Source of the DNA: Parachlorella kessleri | Lineage: Eukaryota; Chlorophyta; Trebouxiophyceae; Chlorellales; Chlorellaceae | Direction: 5' to 3' | Length of the DNA stretch: 16,337 nucleotides | Assembly: GCA_001598975.1 (NCBI GenBank) | Contig: BBXU01001462.1 | Coordinates: 1 to 16,337, forward strand | Part shown: positions 1-8,277 of the stretch, piece by piece | Layout: each line of letters begins with the position of its first letter | How positions within the stretch are numbered: the first letter of the stretch is position 1 | Notes under the pieces: generated by a model | Database searches by the model: none | What the model was told of the DNA's origin: nothing | The model's input: only the letters and a program-made list of their open reading frames with translations | Translations under genes and position numbers: made by a program

Positions 1-250
1 CCCCGCCCCTCCTCGGGAGCTACTGCCTACTTCTCTCCTGCCACGCACAGCTCATCCTCGTTTACTGTCTCTTCCACCTTGGCACCCGACCTCTACTGAC
101 TACAACCCTGGCAAGGGCAGACACCAAACTTCATCAAATCCCCCCCCACCCCTCCCCAAAACACCCCCCCTCCACCCCGGACCTCCCGCCTACTCTTCTG
201 CAATGTGCAACTCATCTTCACCTAATACTTTGTCGAACTTGGACACCCAC
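1..250 (-). other. Intron of the aldo-keto reductase gene, continuing past the left edge
   Basis: On the minus strand a consensus donor (gtgggt, 245-250) follows the GAG-GAG codons that end the last visible exon. No further stretch resembling the next conserved part of the family is found in positions 1-244, so the whole segment is read as intron. It is pyrimidine-rich on the plus strand, with C runs at about 140-178, so the transcript is G-rich here. Confidence 0.7.
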
Positions 251-3118
251 CTCCTCAATCTGCTCGGCGCTCCACTCCGATGTACCCCAGTAGAATGCCC
301 AGCCCTGCACACCAACACGTGACACAGGTACTGTGACCGGCCATACTTGCGCGCACCCGCAATCAACAAGCACCTCCAGGCAACAGACTAGGCGAATGCT
401 TTCCAAGCATGCAACCCACATCCCAGTATCTGGCGCCAACAGCATCCAACCAGCATGCTGGCCACCAGATCTCCCCCCCCCCAGATTTGCAACCAGCGCA
501 CCAGTGCCCATGCTGCCAATAGGTAGCCGAGTATGAACAGCAAATTCAGCGCCCCCCCACCCACACACCCACACCCCCCACCCACCCCCCCACCCACGCG
601 CATGCACACACACACACACACACCACCACCACCAACACAACAAAAAACACCCGATCCCACCCTGCCCACACACCTCACGACACCCACTCATCCTGTCCGC
701 CCGCCCCTTCTAGCTTCAATGAGAACACGAAGAACAATTTGATGTTGCTGGTGAGGCCTGGACCCGGCCCACCTGGTCAATAACCCAGTTCATCGCCCGG
801 ACAGTCTCCTCGATGGGGGTCTCAGCGTCGGGCCGGTGGCAGTACAGCAGGTCAACTGCACCATTGAGGGATGGCGGCACGGCAGCAGTCAGTCGGGGAG
901 GCAGCAGCAAAGGACAGCAGGGTAGGTCCGCCCTCAGCCCCCACCTGGCCACCGACAGGTCAACTGCACCAACCAGGTAATATGAGGAAGGGCAAACCCG
1001 CAAAGAGCAGCAAGGCAACTCCGTCCTCAGCGCTCACCCAGGGCCCTCGACACAGGCAGCAAACATAGCTTGGCGCATCAAGGGCTACCAAGGCAAGGAC
1101 ACCAGCCTTGCACTATGGTGTAAAGTCACACACAGCCAAAGTCACAGCCGCTGCAAGGCAAAGCACAACTTTGCCACGTGCAGCACAAGCTCACCATAGT
1201 CCATTTGAAGCCGCTTCAGGGAATCTGCACGACAGACAAGAGCAGACCAGTCAGACACTCTTCCTGTCACCCGCAATGCACATGCCGTCACCTCAGCCGA
1301 ACTTCACTTAAGGCCTTGCTGACCGGGCCATGTCCCGATCTAAGACCTCGATAAAAGAACCATCACACACCAATCGTGGTTAGATAGCAAGGAGGTGGTG
1401 CACAGATGTGTCGGTCAGCAGAGCTTGGCTTTGCCTTAATTAACAGCGAGGGCTGCAACCAGGCATGCTCTCAATAGCTACTGTTCACGCACTGCTGCGC
1501 AACACGCAGACCTTTGGTGCCCTCGATGATGTGCTTCCGGGACAGCCCCGTCGCGTTGGGCCACTTGCTGCCCGTGCCAAAGTAGATCTTGGTTGTCACC
1601 ACCAAGTCGGACCGCTTGTACCCCAGCTCCTGCAGCGCTCACAGCAGGGCCAGGCGGTGCAAAGGGTCACCTGGCAGGCAGGCTGCAAAAATTGATATAG
1701 TATGATGCCGAAGTATAATATTAAAGACCGCTTGTACCCCAGCTCCTGTAAAACACAGGACCAGGGGTGTTCACAGGTCAACCAGGCAGGCAGGCAGGCT
1801 TCCTACCCTGGAAAGATATGGCCTAACCAAAGGCCAGCGGGGCTACACGACTACAAAAGCAGCCGCATCCTCTACAGTGATTTCAGTGGCCCTGTGGCAA
1901 CATGCAGCAGCAGCCTGTACAAGCTCATCAAGTCAGTCAGCGCCGGCAGGCTGCAGCCCTGGCCTGGGCGCAGGCTCTGCATGCTCTGTCCTTGGCCAGA
2001 GGCTCTTTTTGGGGTTCGTCCGGTGGTCGCGGTGATGGGGTGCAACAAAAACACGGGGGACGCCAGCGCTCACCTTGAATGCCTGTCCCATGATCTCCTC
2101 GGCCTTGCCGCTGGCGTAGGTCTCGGCATTGTCAAACCTGCGGGCACAGGGAAGCAGCACAGATGAGTAGCAAGGTGCACCTCGACTAACCTCACAGCCT
2201 CCATGGCTCATTGAACTCGTAACAGGCTGTATCACAAGGCATGGGAGGCAATGGTTTTACAAGTGGCACAGTGAGGCCCTCACAGGTTGACTCCAGCATT
2301 GAAGGCTGCCGACAGCAGCTCCTTGGCCTCAGGGACTTGCACCTGCACAGCCAACACAGGATTCACAAGCATGTACTGTAAGCTCTGTTGGACACAGAAA
2401 CCTAGGGCACCCCAAAAAGGGACTGGTGATTGACTCAAACTGTTGGCCTTCAGGCTGCTAACAGGACCATCGGGTATCAAGAATGCTATCCAAGAATGCT
2501 TGGCTTTGCTATTGGAATGTGAAAGGCACACAGTGAGTGGGGTAGGCTGTATCTGAAGCTGTCATGTGCACCCCTTAGCTCCACACCTTTCCTGTGCTAA
2601 CAGGGCTGCCCCATCTCGTACATATGCACTCAACCCGACCTGTGCTCTGCTATGCGAGTCAGCTGGGCCCCACCACACCGCTGCTAACCCCTTCCCGTCA
2701 TATTGCCACACAACGAAACCCTCAAGAAATCTTTTTCACATACCTGGTTACCGTACCTGCGAGGCACCAGGGTCACTCTATTTCAGTACAAGGGAAAGAA
2801 GATAAAGCGCAGGTCCACACTTGACGTCACACTCGACTCAAGGCCAATGGCAACCTGACCCACACGGTGACCCAGCCACAGGACACCACTCACGTTACCC
2901 AAGCTCCATAGGACAGGGCTGACACCTGCAAACAGTCTTCAAAAAGTTGGACACCACAGGCTTGGCGCAAGGGTTAAGTATGGCAGCTTCTCCCAACATG
3001 GCATCTGCCTTCCTGCCCAGCTGCATCTGCCCCAGCTGCGTCCTAACGGGGTTCCAGGGTAAGGGGAATAGCTGCAACTTGCCTTGAGCCCTGTCCTGCC
3101 CAGATGCCTGTACTCCAT
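251..3118 (-). CDS. Kv-beta / KAB-type aldo-keto reductase, 3' end cut by the window edge
   Basis: Nine exons can be joined in frame to 163 codons: 3083-3118, 2894-2925, 2744-2756, 2284-2342, 2074-2137, 1512-1629, 1195-1224, 773-855, 251-304. The start ATG at 3118 sits in a good context (GCCATGG). The product opens MEYRHLGRTGLK and carries the family signatures GLSRKHIIEGTK, CHRPDAETPIEETVRAMN and WAFYWGTSEWSAEQI, typical of voltage-gated potassium channel beta subunits and plant KAB1. The catalytic tetrad of aldo-keto reductases is visible as Asp49, Tyr54, Lys82 and His124; the last is His as in active reductases, where mammalian Kv-beta2 has Asn. Family knowledge: NADPH-dependent carbonyl reduction and modulation of K+ channels on the cytosolic side. 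The family has about 330 residues, so about half, including most of the NADPH-binding part, lies left of position 1. Intron 1 has a GC donor, exon 3 has only 13 nt, and intron 5 holds a copy of the start of exon 6. The exon 6 donor (gtctgc) is weak, but the phase fits. Confidence 0.93.
549..655. repeat. C-rich and CA microsatellite in intron 8 of the aldo-keto reductase gene
   Basis: The plus strand shows repeated CCCACCC and CCCACA blocks (549-598), then about nine CA units (605-622), CCA triplets and A-rich sequence. The gene is on the minus strand, so the pre-mRNA carries many G runs of three or more separated by single T or TG. This makes it a strong G-quadruplex candidate. Confidence 0.85.
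1610..1800 (-). repeat. Imperfect direct repeat copying the intron 5 / exon 6 junction
   Basis: Positions 1610-1632 and 1726-1748 are identical over 23 nt, and similarity continues, with differences and small gaps, to about 1684 and 1800. The offset is 116 nt. The first copy is the real 3' splice site and first 20 nt of exon 6 (ELGYKR). The second copy lies inside intron 5 and keeps a good acceptor (tgttttacag) before the same exon start, but an AT-rich segment follows without a nearby donor. It is a decoy acceptor or dead exon start, and both copies end in GGCA repeats. Confidence 0.9.
2744..2756 (-). other. 13-nt microexon of the aldo-keto reductase gene
   Basis: On the minus strand the 13 bases GTACGGTAACCAG are preceded by ctcgcag and followed by gtatgt. 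Joined between exon 2 (ending GTA AC) and exon 4 (starting GTG CAA), they restore frame and give V-T-Y-G-N-Q-V, which matches the WVTFGGQ/WVTYGNQ stretch of the Kv-beta family. Joining exon 2 directly to exon 4 breaks the frame, so the microexon is needed. Confidence 0.88.
3077..3082 (-). other. GC donor (GCAAGT) of aldo-keto reductase intron 1
   Basis: The minus strand reads CTCAAG then GCAAGT, the classic consensus of GC-AG introns. The matching acceptor is ttgcag before exon 2 (2925). With this junction the protein reads GLK-VSALSYGAWV, as the family requires. No GT donor nearby gives the same frame. Confidence 0.85.
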
Positions 3119-3614
3119 GGCAGGTGACGATGTGGGATCACCCAACACACAACACGCAACTCGGCTGATCCTGGCTGCTTACAAACTTCTTCCTGCAGTT
3201 GGGTTGCGAACAAAAGCAATTAAGCATCTTGATGTCAGCCATTTGCCTTGCTAGGAATGTGTCTGGCGTACTGCTGCTGCTGACTTGGCAAGTACTGCAG
3301 CCAAGAAGTCGAACTCCACAATGGACTTTTCACTCCTTATAGTAAGGTAACGAATGAGTTTTCGGTGACCCGAATGTATAGCTAGAAGGCTTGTTCCGAG
3401 CGACGATGGCGTAGCAAGTTTCTGACAGGCCTATTGCAAGTTGCAACAAGTAATACATCTGCATGACCTCGGCAGATTGTCAGTAGCAGGGGCTTTGGAA
3501 GCAGGCCTCCGACGGGGCCCTTAGACACAGCCAGTGAGGCAGTGCCCATCGTCCAGCAGCCAGCCTGTCCAGCCTGCATCACCAGTGAGAGCCACAGCAG
3601 CAGCAGGAACTCAA
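3119..3614. promoter_or_regulatory. Divergent promoter region between aldo-keto reductase and SWC4
   Basis: The two start codons face away from each other with 496 nt between them, so both promoters and both 5' leaders must fit here. TATA-like strings occur (ccttatagt near 3337 and gtatagc near 3375), but neither can be assigned to a start site. No other open frame in this stretch looks coding. Confidence 0.6.
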
Positions 3615-6600
3615 ATGGCGGACATCAAGGACATCCTAGGCGTCTCCAGGGATGCCACGCCTGGCCCCAAGGCTGAGAAGCCCAAGCCAGAGAAACGCAT
3701 CAAGCCCAAGGGCATGAGCAGGTGCGCACGGCACCTCCTTGGTGCTACCACTCAGAAGGGCCGCAGCGACGGCTCCTTTTGGAGAACCAGCGTGGGTTGA
3801 AAGAGAAGACAGTCATGCGGAGGGAATAGGTGACCGCAAGGTTGCTGGTGTGTAATCTGTGTGTAATCTTAAGCAGGACCTGAGGTTCGCCACCTGGCTG
3901 TACTTTGCAGCATATCTAAGCTCAGCTGGCTCGCCAGATGGCTGAACTGCTGAGTCATGCCTCTGGTTACCTTTCTTGCAGGGAGGCCTTTGCCCTGCTG
4001 AGTGGCTCGCACCCGCTCATGCCCTCCCAGTTGGTTGGCGAGGTCACCAAAAAGTCGGGGCTTGCAGCGCTCAAGGAGAAGCGCAAGGTCTCCAGCAGAG
4101 GTGGGGCAGGATCCCTGTGAAGGGTGTATGAGCGAGTGTGCACCAGCATCACCAGGTGCCCCTCCTCCCCTGATATTGCAAGCAGCAGCCATTTAAGCAT
4201 GTAGTGGTCCTCGCTCTCGCAGAGCTGTGTTCTGAGATGGTTGTCTATGCAGGCCAGGTGACGTACGAGTACCAGCACTTTGACAACCCCGCCCGCATGG
4301 ACGGCCTCAGGCTGCAGCACTGGGTCAAGTGCTACCGAGATGCCGCTGGCAGGGTGACACCCGCTGAGACAGAGTACAACTTTGCCAAGTACAACAAGCG
4401 GGTGGGTTGGTGGGGGATTCAAAATGAGCACTCTGGCGTAGTCCCATGGAGTTCAGAGGCTGGCTCTGTTGTGCGAGGCACCATTTGGGGTAGCAAGAGC
4501 ATGTGTTCCGGCTACATTGGAGTGGGGGCAGCGGCCAGGGTTGAGGGTAGGAACTCCATGCTTACCACTGTTGGCTTTTGGAGGGAAGCTTGAAAGTGCT
4601 GATACTGCGGTGCACAGCGAGGCACTTCCAACAAGCTGGGAAAGGCACCTCTGGGGTCCCCTGACAGCCGCACGCTTGCTAAATGTCGAAATCGGCCAGC
4701 TGTAGCCAGCTACCTGTATTGACACCTGTGTGCGTTTGCAGGTACTGGCAGCCTAGTCTGGTGTACTTGCGGCTTGGCTAGCCACATTTCGTCAGGCTGT
4801 TATTGTTGGCGATGCAGGCGTTGGTTTTGCGGTACAATGATGAAGAATGGGATCACCTCATAGACCCGGAGCCCGGGTGGAGCCGGGAAGAGACTGACTA
4901 CCTGCTGGACCTCTGCTCACTGTTTGATCTGCGCTGGATGGCCATCGCTGACAGATATGAGGTATGAAGCTGGTCGCCAGGCATGTTTCATGTTCCCCAT
5001 GAGGCCGCTTTGTTTTTAGTATTGCTTGCAGCCGTTGGCCCCTTCCGTTAAGGCCCTTCAGCAGCTGACTAGAGGCCTGGCACCCCAATTCGCAAGCGTA
5101 GTGGACATCTTGAGGTGTTGGTGGGTATTGTCATTCGGACTCTGCCTCGGCAGCACAGTTGCTGATAGTATGTCAGCAGCTGTTGTTCCTGCAGTTTCCT
5201 GGCGCCCCAGCTCGCAGCATAGAGGACCTCAAGGGCCGCTACTACTCTTTGGCTCGCCAGCTGGTGGTCGGCAGGGAGGGCGGCCCGGAGACCGTGGCCA
5301 ACCAGTCGTTGCTGAAGCACCCGTATGACCCGCGGGCCGAGCGGGAGCGCAAGAAGGGGCTGGAGCTGCTCTTGGCACGGTCTCAGCAGCAGGTACGCCG
5401 TGCTGAGCGGTCCTGTGATATGTCTGTTTGCTGGGGTAAGCAGGTGCGCAAGCCCGGGGGGTGAACCTGTGGATGGCGTGGTCCCAGCAGCTGTTGGGTC
5501 TGACTGGGAGGTCTAGGGTGTGGTAGGTTGGGTAGGTCACGGGAAAGGGGGGATGCGATGACTGGTGGTGGGACACAACACGGCTTGGCACGGTAGCCTC
5601 ATCATTCAATCAATAGGTTAGGAAAGTGAGGTGCGCCAGCTGGCCAGCTTTCCTTTGCTGACAGCCAAGGCGGTCCGCATGGCCATAGTTGCAGGATGCA
5701 GTGGGGATCGTGATGCTGGGGGAGGCACAATCCTGCCAAGTACCCTCCCTTGCTGCAAAGGGTGACTAGTGGGTGAGGAAAGGCACGCCTAGTGGGCGCA
5801 GGATGCGGAGGAGAATGTGATACTTGAGGAGGCGCGAAAGATTGATGCCCGGCGGCGGCAGGAGGAGGCGGCCCGACAGCGGCAAGCAGCCCCAGGTGGG
5901 TATGGTGGGTACGAGATGGTCAGAGACCGCTTCCTGCTATGCCATACCAGTGGTATAAGCTGTGCATAATGCCTGCCAGGGAGGGGGGCAGGAGGCAGCG
6001 AGGGGGACAAATAATGGGGCTACGAGTACCCATCAGGCAACTTTTTGTTTTTTGTATGTGGGAAATGAAATAGTGCTGCAATCAGTCCAGCAGCTCACTT
6101 GCAACCCTAGTGGATAGAGTGCAGGCGCTGCCAAATGTCCTGGTTTCACACGCGCGGCACTTGGTGTTGCCAACAGATGGTCGTGAGTTATCTCTTAGGT
6201 TGTGGTATCACTCATGCACAACGGGCTTGTGACCTTGCTCCCAATTCACCGTCCCCCGCTGGCTGTCGCCTGCAGCTGCCGCAGCGGCGGGGCCCGCGGC
6301 CAATGGCGCCGGCCCGGCAGCGGCGGCGACGCCCTCCGGAGCAGCAGCAGCAGCAGCGGTGCCCGAGCCCGCCCAGATCCTGGAGATTTCCCGGTATCCT
6401 CCGCCAGGGCTCTCCTCGCTGTTTGATGCCAGGGGGCAGCCCACCGTGCCCACGAATGAGGTCACGGCCCGCGCAACGAACCAACGCGAGCTGGCAGAGG
6501 ATGTCATGAAGAAAATCAACCCGGCCAAGTGAGTCCCTGGGCTGAGCTTCACTCCTGGGGTTGCTGCTCGGTCGCGCCAGGACTCTCTCAGGGAATGCTC

Positions 6601-7253
6601 ATGCTGGGCCTTACCAACTACCACATTGAGAGCTCGGGCATGGATGTCTCTAAAGCCTTGCCCCGCGGTCAGTCATGAAATGCTGGTGTGGCTATTTACC
6701 CGTGCAGGCTGCAGAAGAGCGTGGAGGGCAGCATGGCGGAACTGGGGCAGGGCGCCTTCCCACGCTGTGCCACCCGGCAGACGTGCGGGGCATACCTCAG
6801 CTTGCAGCAGGAGGTCATACAGCTCCTGGACCTCAAGCGGCGGGTGCAGCTGAAGCAGGCAAGTATCGAGGGGAGTTGCAGGAGGCTCCCGCCTGCCTCT
6901 GAGGTGTGCATGCGCGCCTGTCCATGTGTCTTTGGGGCGGCGTGCGTGTGCGGGGTTCCTTCAGCCTGACTGGAGCCCTGGCTTGGGAGTGCGTGGAGCA
7001 TAATATCACAAGGCGCCAAAAAGGGGGGCCTTCTTTGGGTGGAAGCTGGTGCAGCCCTTTGTTGTTGTACCTGCCTGTACCTGTGGTGCTCTGTGTGTCA
7101 TGGCGTGCCCTGAGCAGCCTGTGCCCTTGCCTGCTGCAGGCGGGCTTGAGCGGGCCTCCTCGGAAGGGCGGTGTCAAGCGTGCTGACAGTGATACCGAGA
7201 CGCCACGGTCAGAAAAGAGGCAGCGAGTCAACAAGAAGTTTGCGGATGACTAG
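3615..7253 (+). CDS. SWC4: SWC4 / DMAP1, subunit of the SWR1 and NuA4 chromatin complexes
   Basis: Nine exons join in frame to a 442-residue protein: 3615-3721, 3982-4100, 4253-4401, 4818-4961, 5195-5392, 5802-5895, 6276-6528, 6708-6858, 7140-7253 (stop TAG). Family knowledge: SWC4/DMAP1 is shared by the SWR1 remodeler, which loads histone H2A.Z, and the NuA4 acetyltransferase, and acts in the nucleus. Features seen are the conserved start MADIKDILG, the YEYQHFDNPAR block (about 80-90), LRYNDEEWDHLI before a SANT/Myb-like domain (about 141-195, with GWSREETDYLLDLC and DLRWMAIADRY, then IEDLKGRYYSL), a charged helix (240-270), an alanine-rich linker at the start of exon 7, and a basic tail (KRADSDTETPRSEKRQRV). 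The length is close to the plant family. The start codon has a good context (CAAATGG). The last intron uses a GC donor. Introns 4 and 5 contain decayed copies of the following exon starts. Confidence 0.95.
5076..5115 (+). repeat. Decayed copy of the start of SWC4 exon 5, inside intron 4
   Basis: The stretch beginning CCTGGCACCCCA aligns with exon 5 from 5198 (CCTGGCGCCCCA) over about 35-40 nt at roughly 75-80 percent, with one or two single-base gaps, at an offset of about 122 nt. Its reading APQFASVVDIL parallels APARSIEDLK of the real exon. A CAGCAGCTG string lies just upstream of both copies. Confidence 0.7.
5695..5728 (+). repeat. Decayed copy of the start of SWC4 exon 6, inside intron 5
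   Basis: Without gaps, 25 of 34 bases match 5802-5835 (exon 6), and both are preceded by CAG. The offset is 107 nt. The copy reads DAVGIVMLGEA in the frame in which the exon reads DAENVILEEA-like sequence (DAEENVILEEA). A TTGCTG string further upstream recurs at a similar offset (5655 and 5750), suggesting the repeat also covers the intron end. Confidence 0.75.
6859..6864 (+). other. GC donor (GCAAGT) of SWC4 intron 8
   Basis: Exon 8 ends CTG AAG CAG and is followed by GCAAGT, the GC-AG consensus. The acceptor is ctgctgcag at 7131-7139. The junction keeps the frame (KQ-AGLSGPPRKG) into the basic tail and the stop. A later GT would add sequence with no family support. Confidence 0.75.
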
Positions 7254-7476
7254 AATGGCATGGGAGGACACTGTTTGGATTTCTAGGGAAAGCTCATTCT
7301 AATGATATTGCCTTTGGCAGGAGATGTTTTGTATCGGTCTAAAATTCACATCAAGCCATGACCAGTTGCTAACAACTTGGTGCTTTGCTGACTTCTCGTC
7401 CCATTATCCCTTGTAGCAGGGGTGTAGCCTCCGAGCTAGTGAACACATTTGGCGTAGGTAGCTTGGCATTGTAGGC

Positions 7477-7572
7477 ATGGTGAATGTGGTAGTGGTTGAG
7501 GGGGAGGCCGACTGGAGAGCTACTAAAGGCTATTTGGAAACTTATCTTGTCCCTCCAGTCTTACATGGCGAG
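7477..7572 (+). CDS. Possible first exon, MED25 VWA-like start (uncertain)
   Basis: An ATG-started open stretch of 32 codons ends GAG followed by a donor (gtatgc). It reads MVNVVVVEGEADWRATKGYL followed by ETYLVPPVLHGE. The pattern of a beta strand ending VVVVEG, then a helix and a YL-P motif, recalls the first strand and helix of the VWA domain of Mediator subunit 25, as remembered rather than searched. An in-frame stop lies just upstream, so this would be a true first exon. The next VWA strands and the glycine-rich motif expected in MED25 are not visible before 8278. It may therefore be a broken or unrelated gene, or join 8278-9843 through exons that were missed. Confidence 0.25.
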
Positions 7573-7638
7573 GTATGCACACTACTGGCCGCGCGGCGCG
7601 CCTTGCTTCCACTCTAGCACACAACCCAGTATAGATAC

Positions 7639-7674
7639 CAGCTTGGGAGCTGATATATATATATAGCCAAGCTG
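7639..7674. repeat. AT-core inverted repeat (cruciform candidate)
   Basis: CAGCTTGG (7639-7646) pairs with CCAAGCTG (7667-7674). The 20-nt loop contains an ATATATATATAT-type run that is itself palindromic and flanked by GCTG/TAGC. Simple AT tracts expand and contract easily, so this may be only a polymorphic microsatellite. Confidence 0.7.
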
Positions 7675-7815
7675 ACAGTTCACAGCTACACGACCTCAAA
7701 TGTGGCAAGGTCGCGGGGCTAACGTTTCCTGACACCAGTAATTTACGATATGCTCTGCGGCCGTACACATGTGGCTTGCCTGAGCTTCAGACCTCTTGAG
7801 GAAAGTCTGAAGTAT

Positions 7816-8041
7816 AACTCAACAGCAACATCCTGTTCGCACTACCTGCCACCCATGCTAATAACTCAACAGCTCAACTCTCACTCCCTGTTCGCTATAC
7901 CTGCCACCCATGCTAATAACTAGGGAGAGAACTACTGGCTCAGAACTCAGGCAGGACACCGGCGCAGTCTGCATCCAGCCCTGTTAGTACAGCTCACCTC
8001 TCATTCCCTCTTCGCACTACCTCCCACCCGTGCTATTAAAT
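7816..8041 (+). repeat. Three copies of a repeat of about 50 nt
   Basis: Copies lie at about 7816-7862, 7863-7921 and 7987-8041. Each carries TTCGC, then TACCTGCCACCCATGCTAAT or a close variant. Copies one and two are adjacent, and the third follows after about 65 nt. A weaker fourth trace (ACCTCTC then CTGTTCGCATTGCC) appears at about 8096-8120. No coding frame is shared between copies. Confidence 0.75.
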
Positions 8042-8277
8042 GCATTCAATCCTCACAGTAATGTTACTACCTCTGTTCCACCCTGTTCCACCCCTACCTC
8101 TCGCCTGTTCGCATTGCCATGTCCATCAACAAAAGTCTGAGGTGACAAATGCTGACAACTTGCGTCAGCTGGAACCTCAGTATGCTATTGGCTTGCTAGC
8201 CCAATGCGAAGGATATAGGTTTCCTACCTAATCTGCACAATGGTCGTTGGGCCTGCGCCTGCGCCTTCACTTCGTGC

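Larger units (their letters stand above)
7254..8277. other. Gene-poor stretch after SWC4 with repeats and one possible exon
   Basis: This holds the SWC4 3' flank, a possible 32-codon exon (7477-7572), an AT cruciform (7639-7674), an 8-bp hairpin stem (7785-7792 with 7805-7812) and three copies of a repeat (7816-8041). No TGTAA poly(A) signal of the green algal type was found just after SWC4. No other segment is convincingly coding. Confidence 0.5.

Noticed and set aside
218..742. Open frames through the CCCACCC/CA repeat
   Set aside because: They consist of microsatellite translation (cysteine/tryptophan/glycine or proline/threonine/histidine runs) and lie in an intron of the aldo-keto reductase gene.
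4742..4772. Another exon-start echo before SWC4 exon 4 (LVYLR against LVLR)
   Set aside because: The match is short, needs a three-base insertion and sits at about 60 nt, outside the offset range of the better cases, so it is not counted.
6591..6674. Coding-looking open stretch in SWC4 intron 7 after a CAG
   Set aside because: It has no good donor at the end. The SWC4 protein is continuous and conserved without it.
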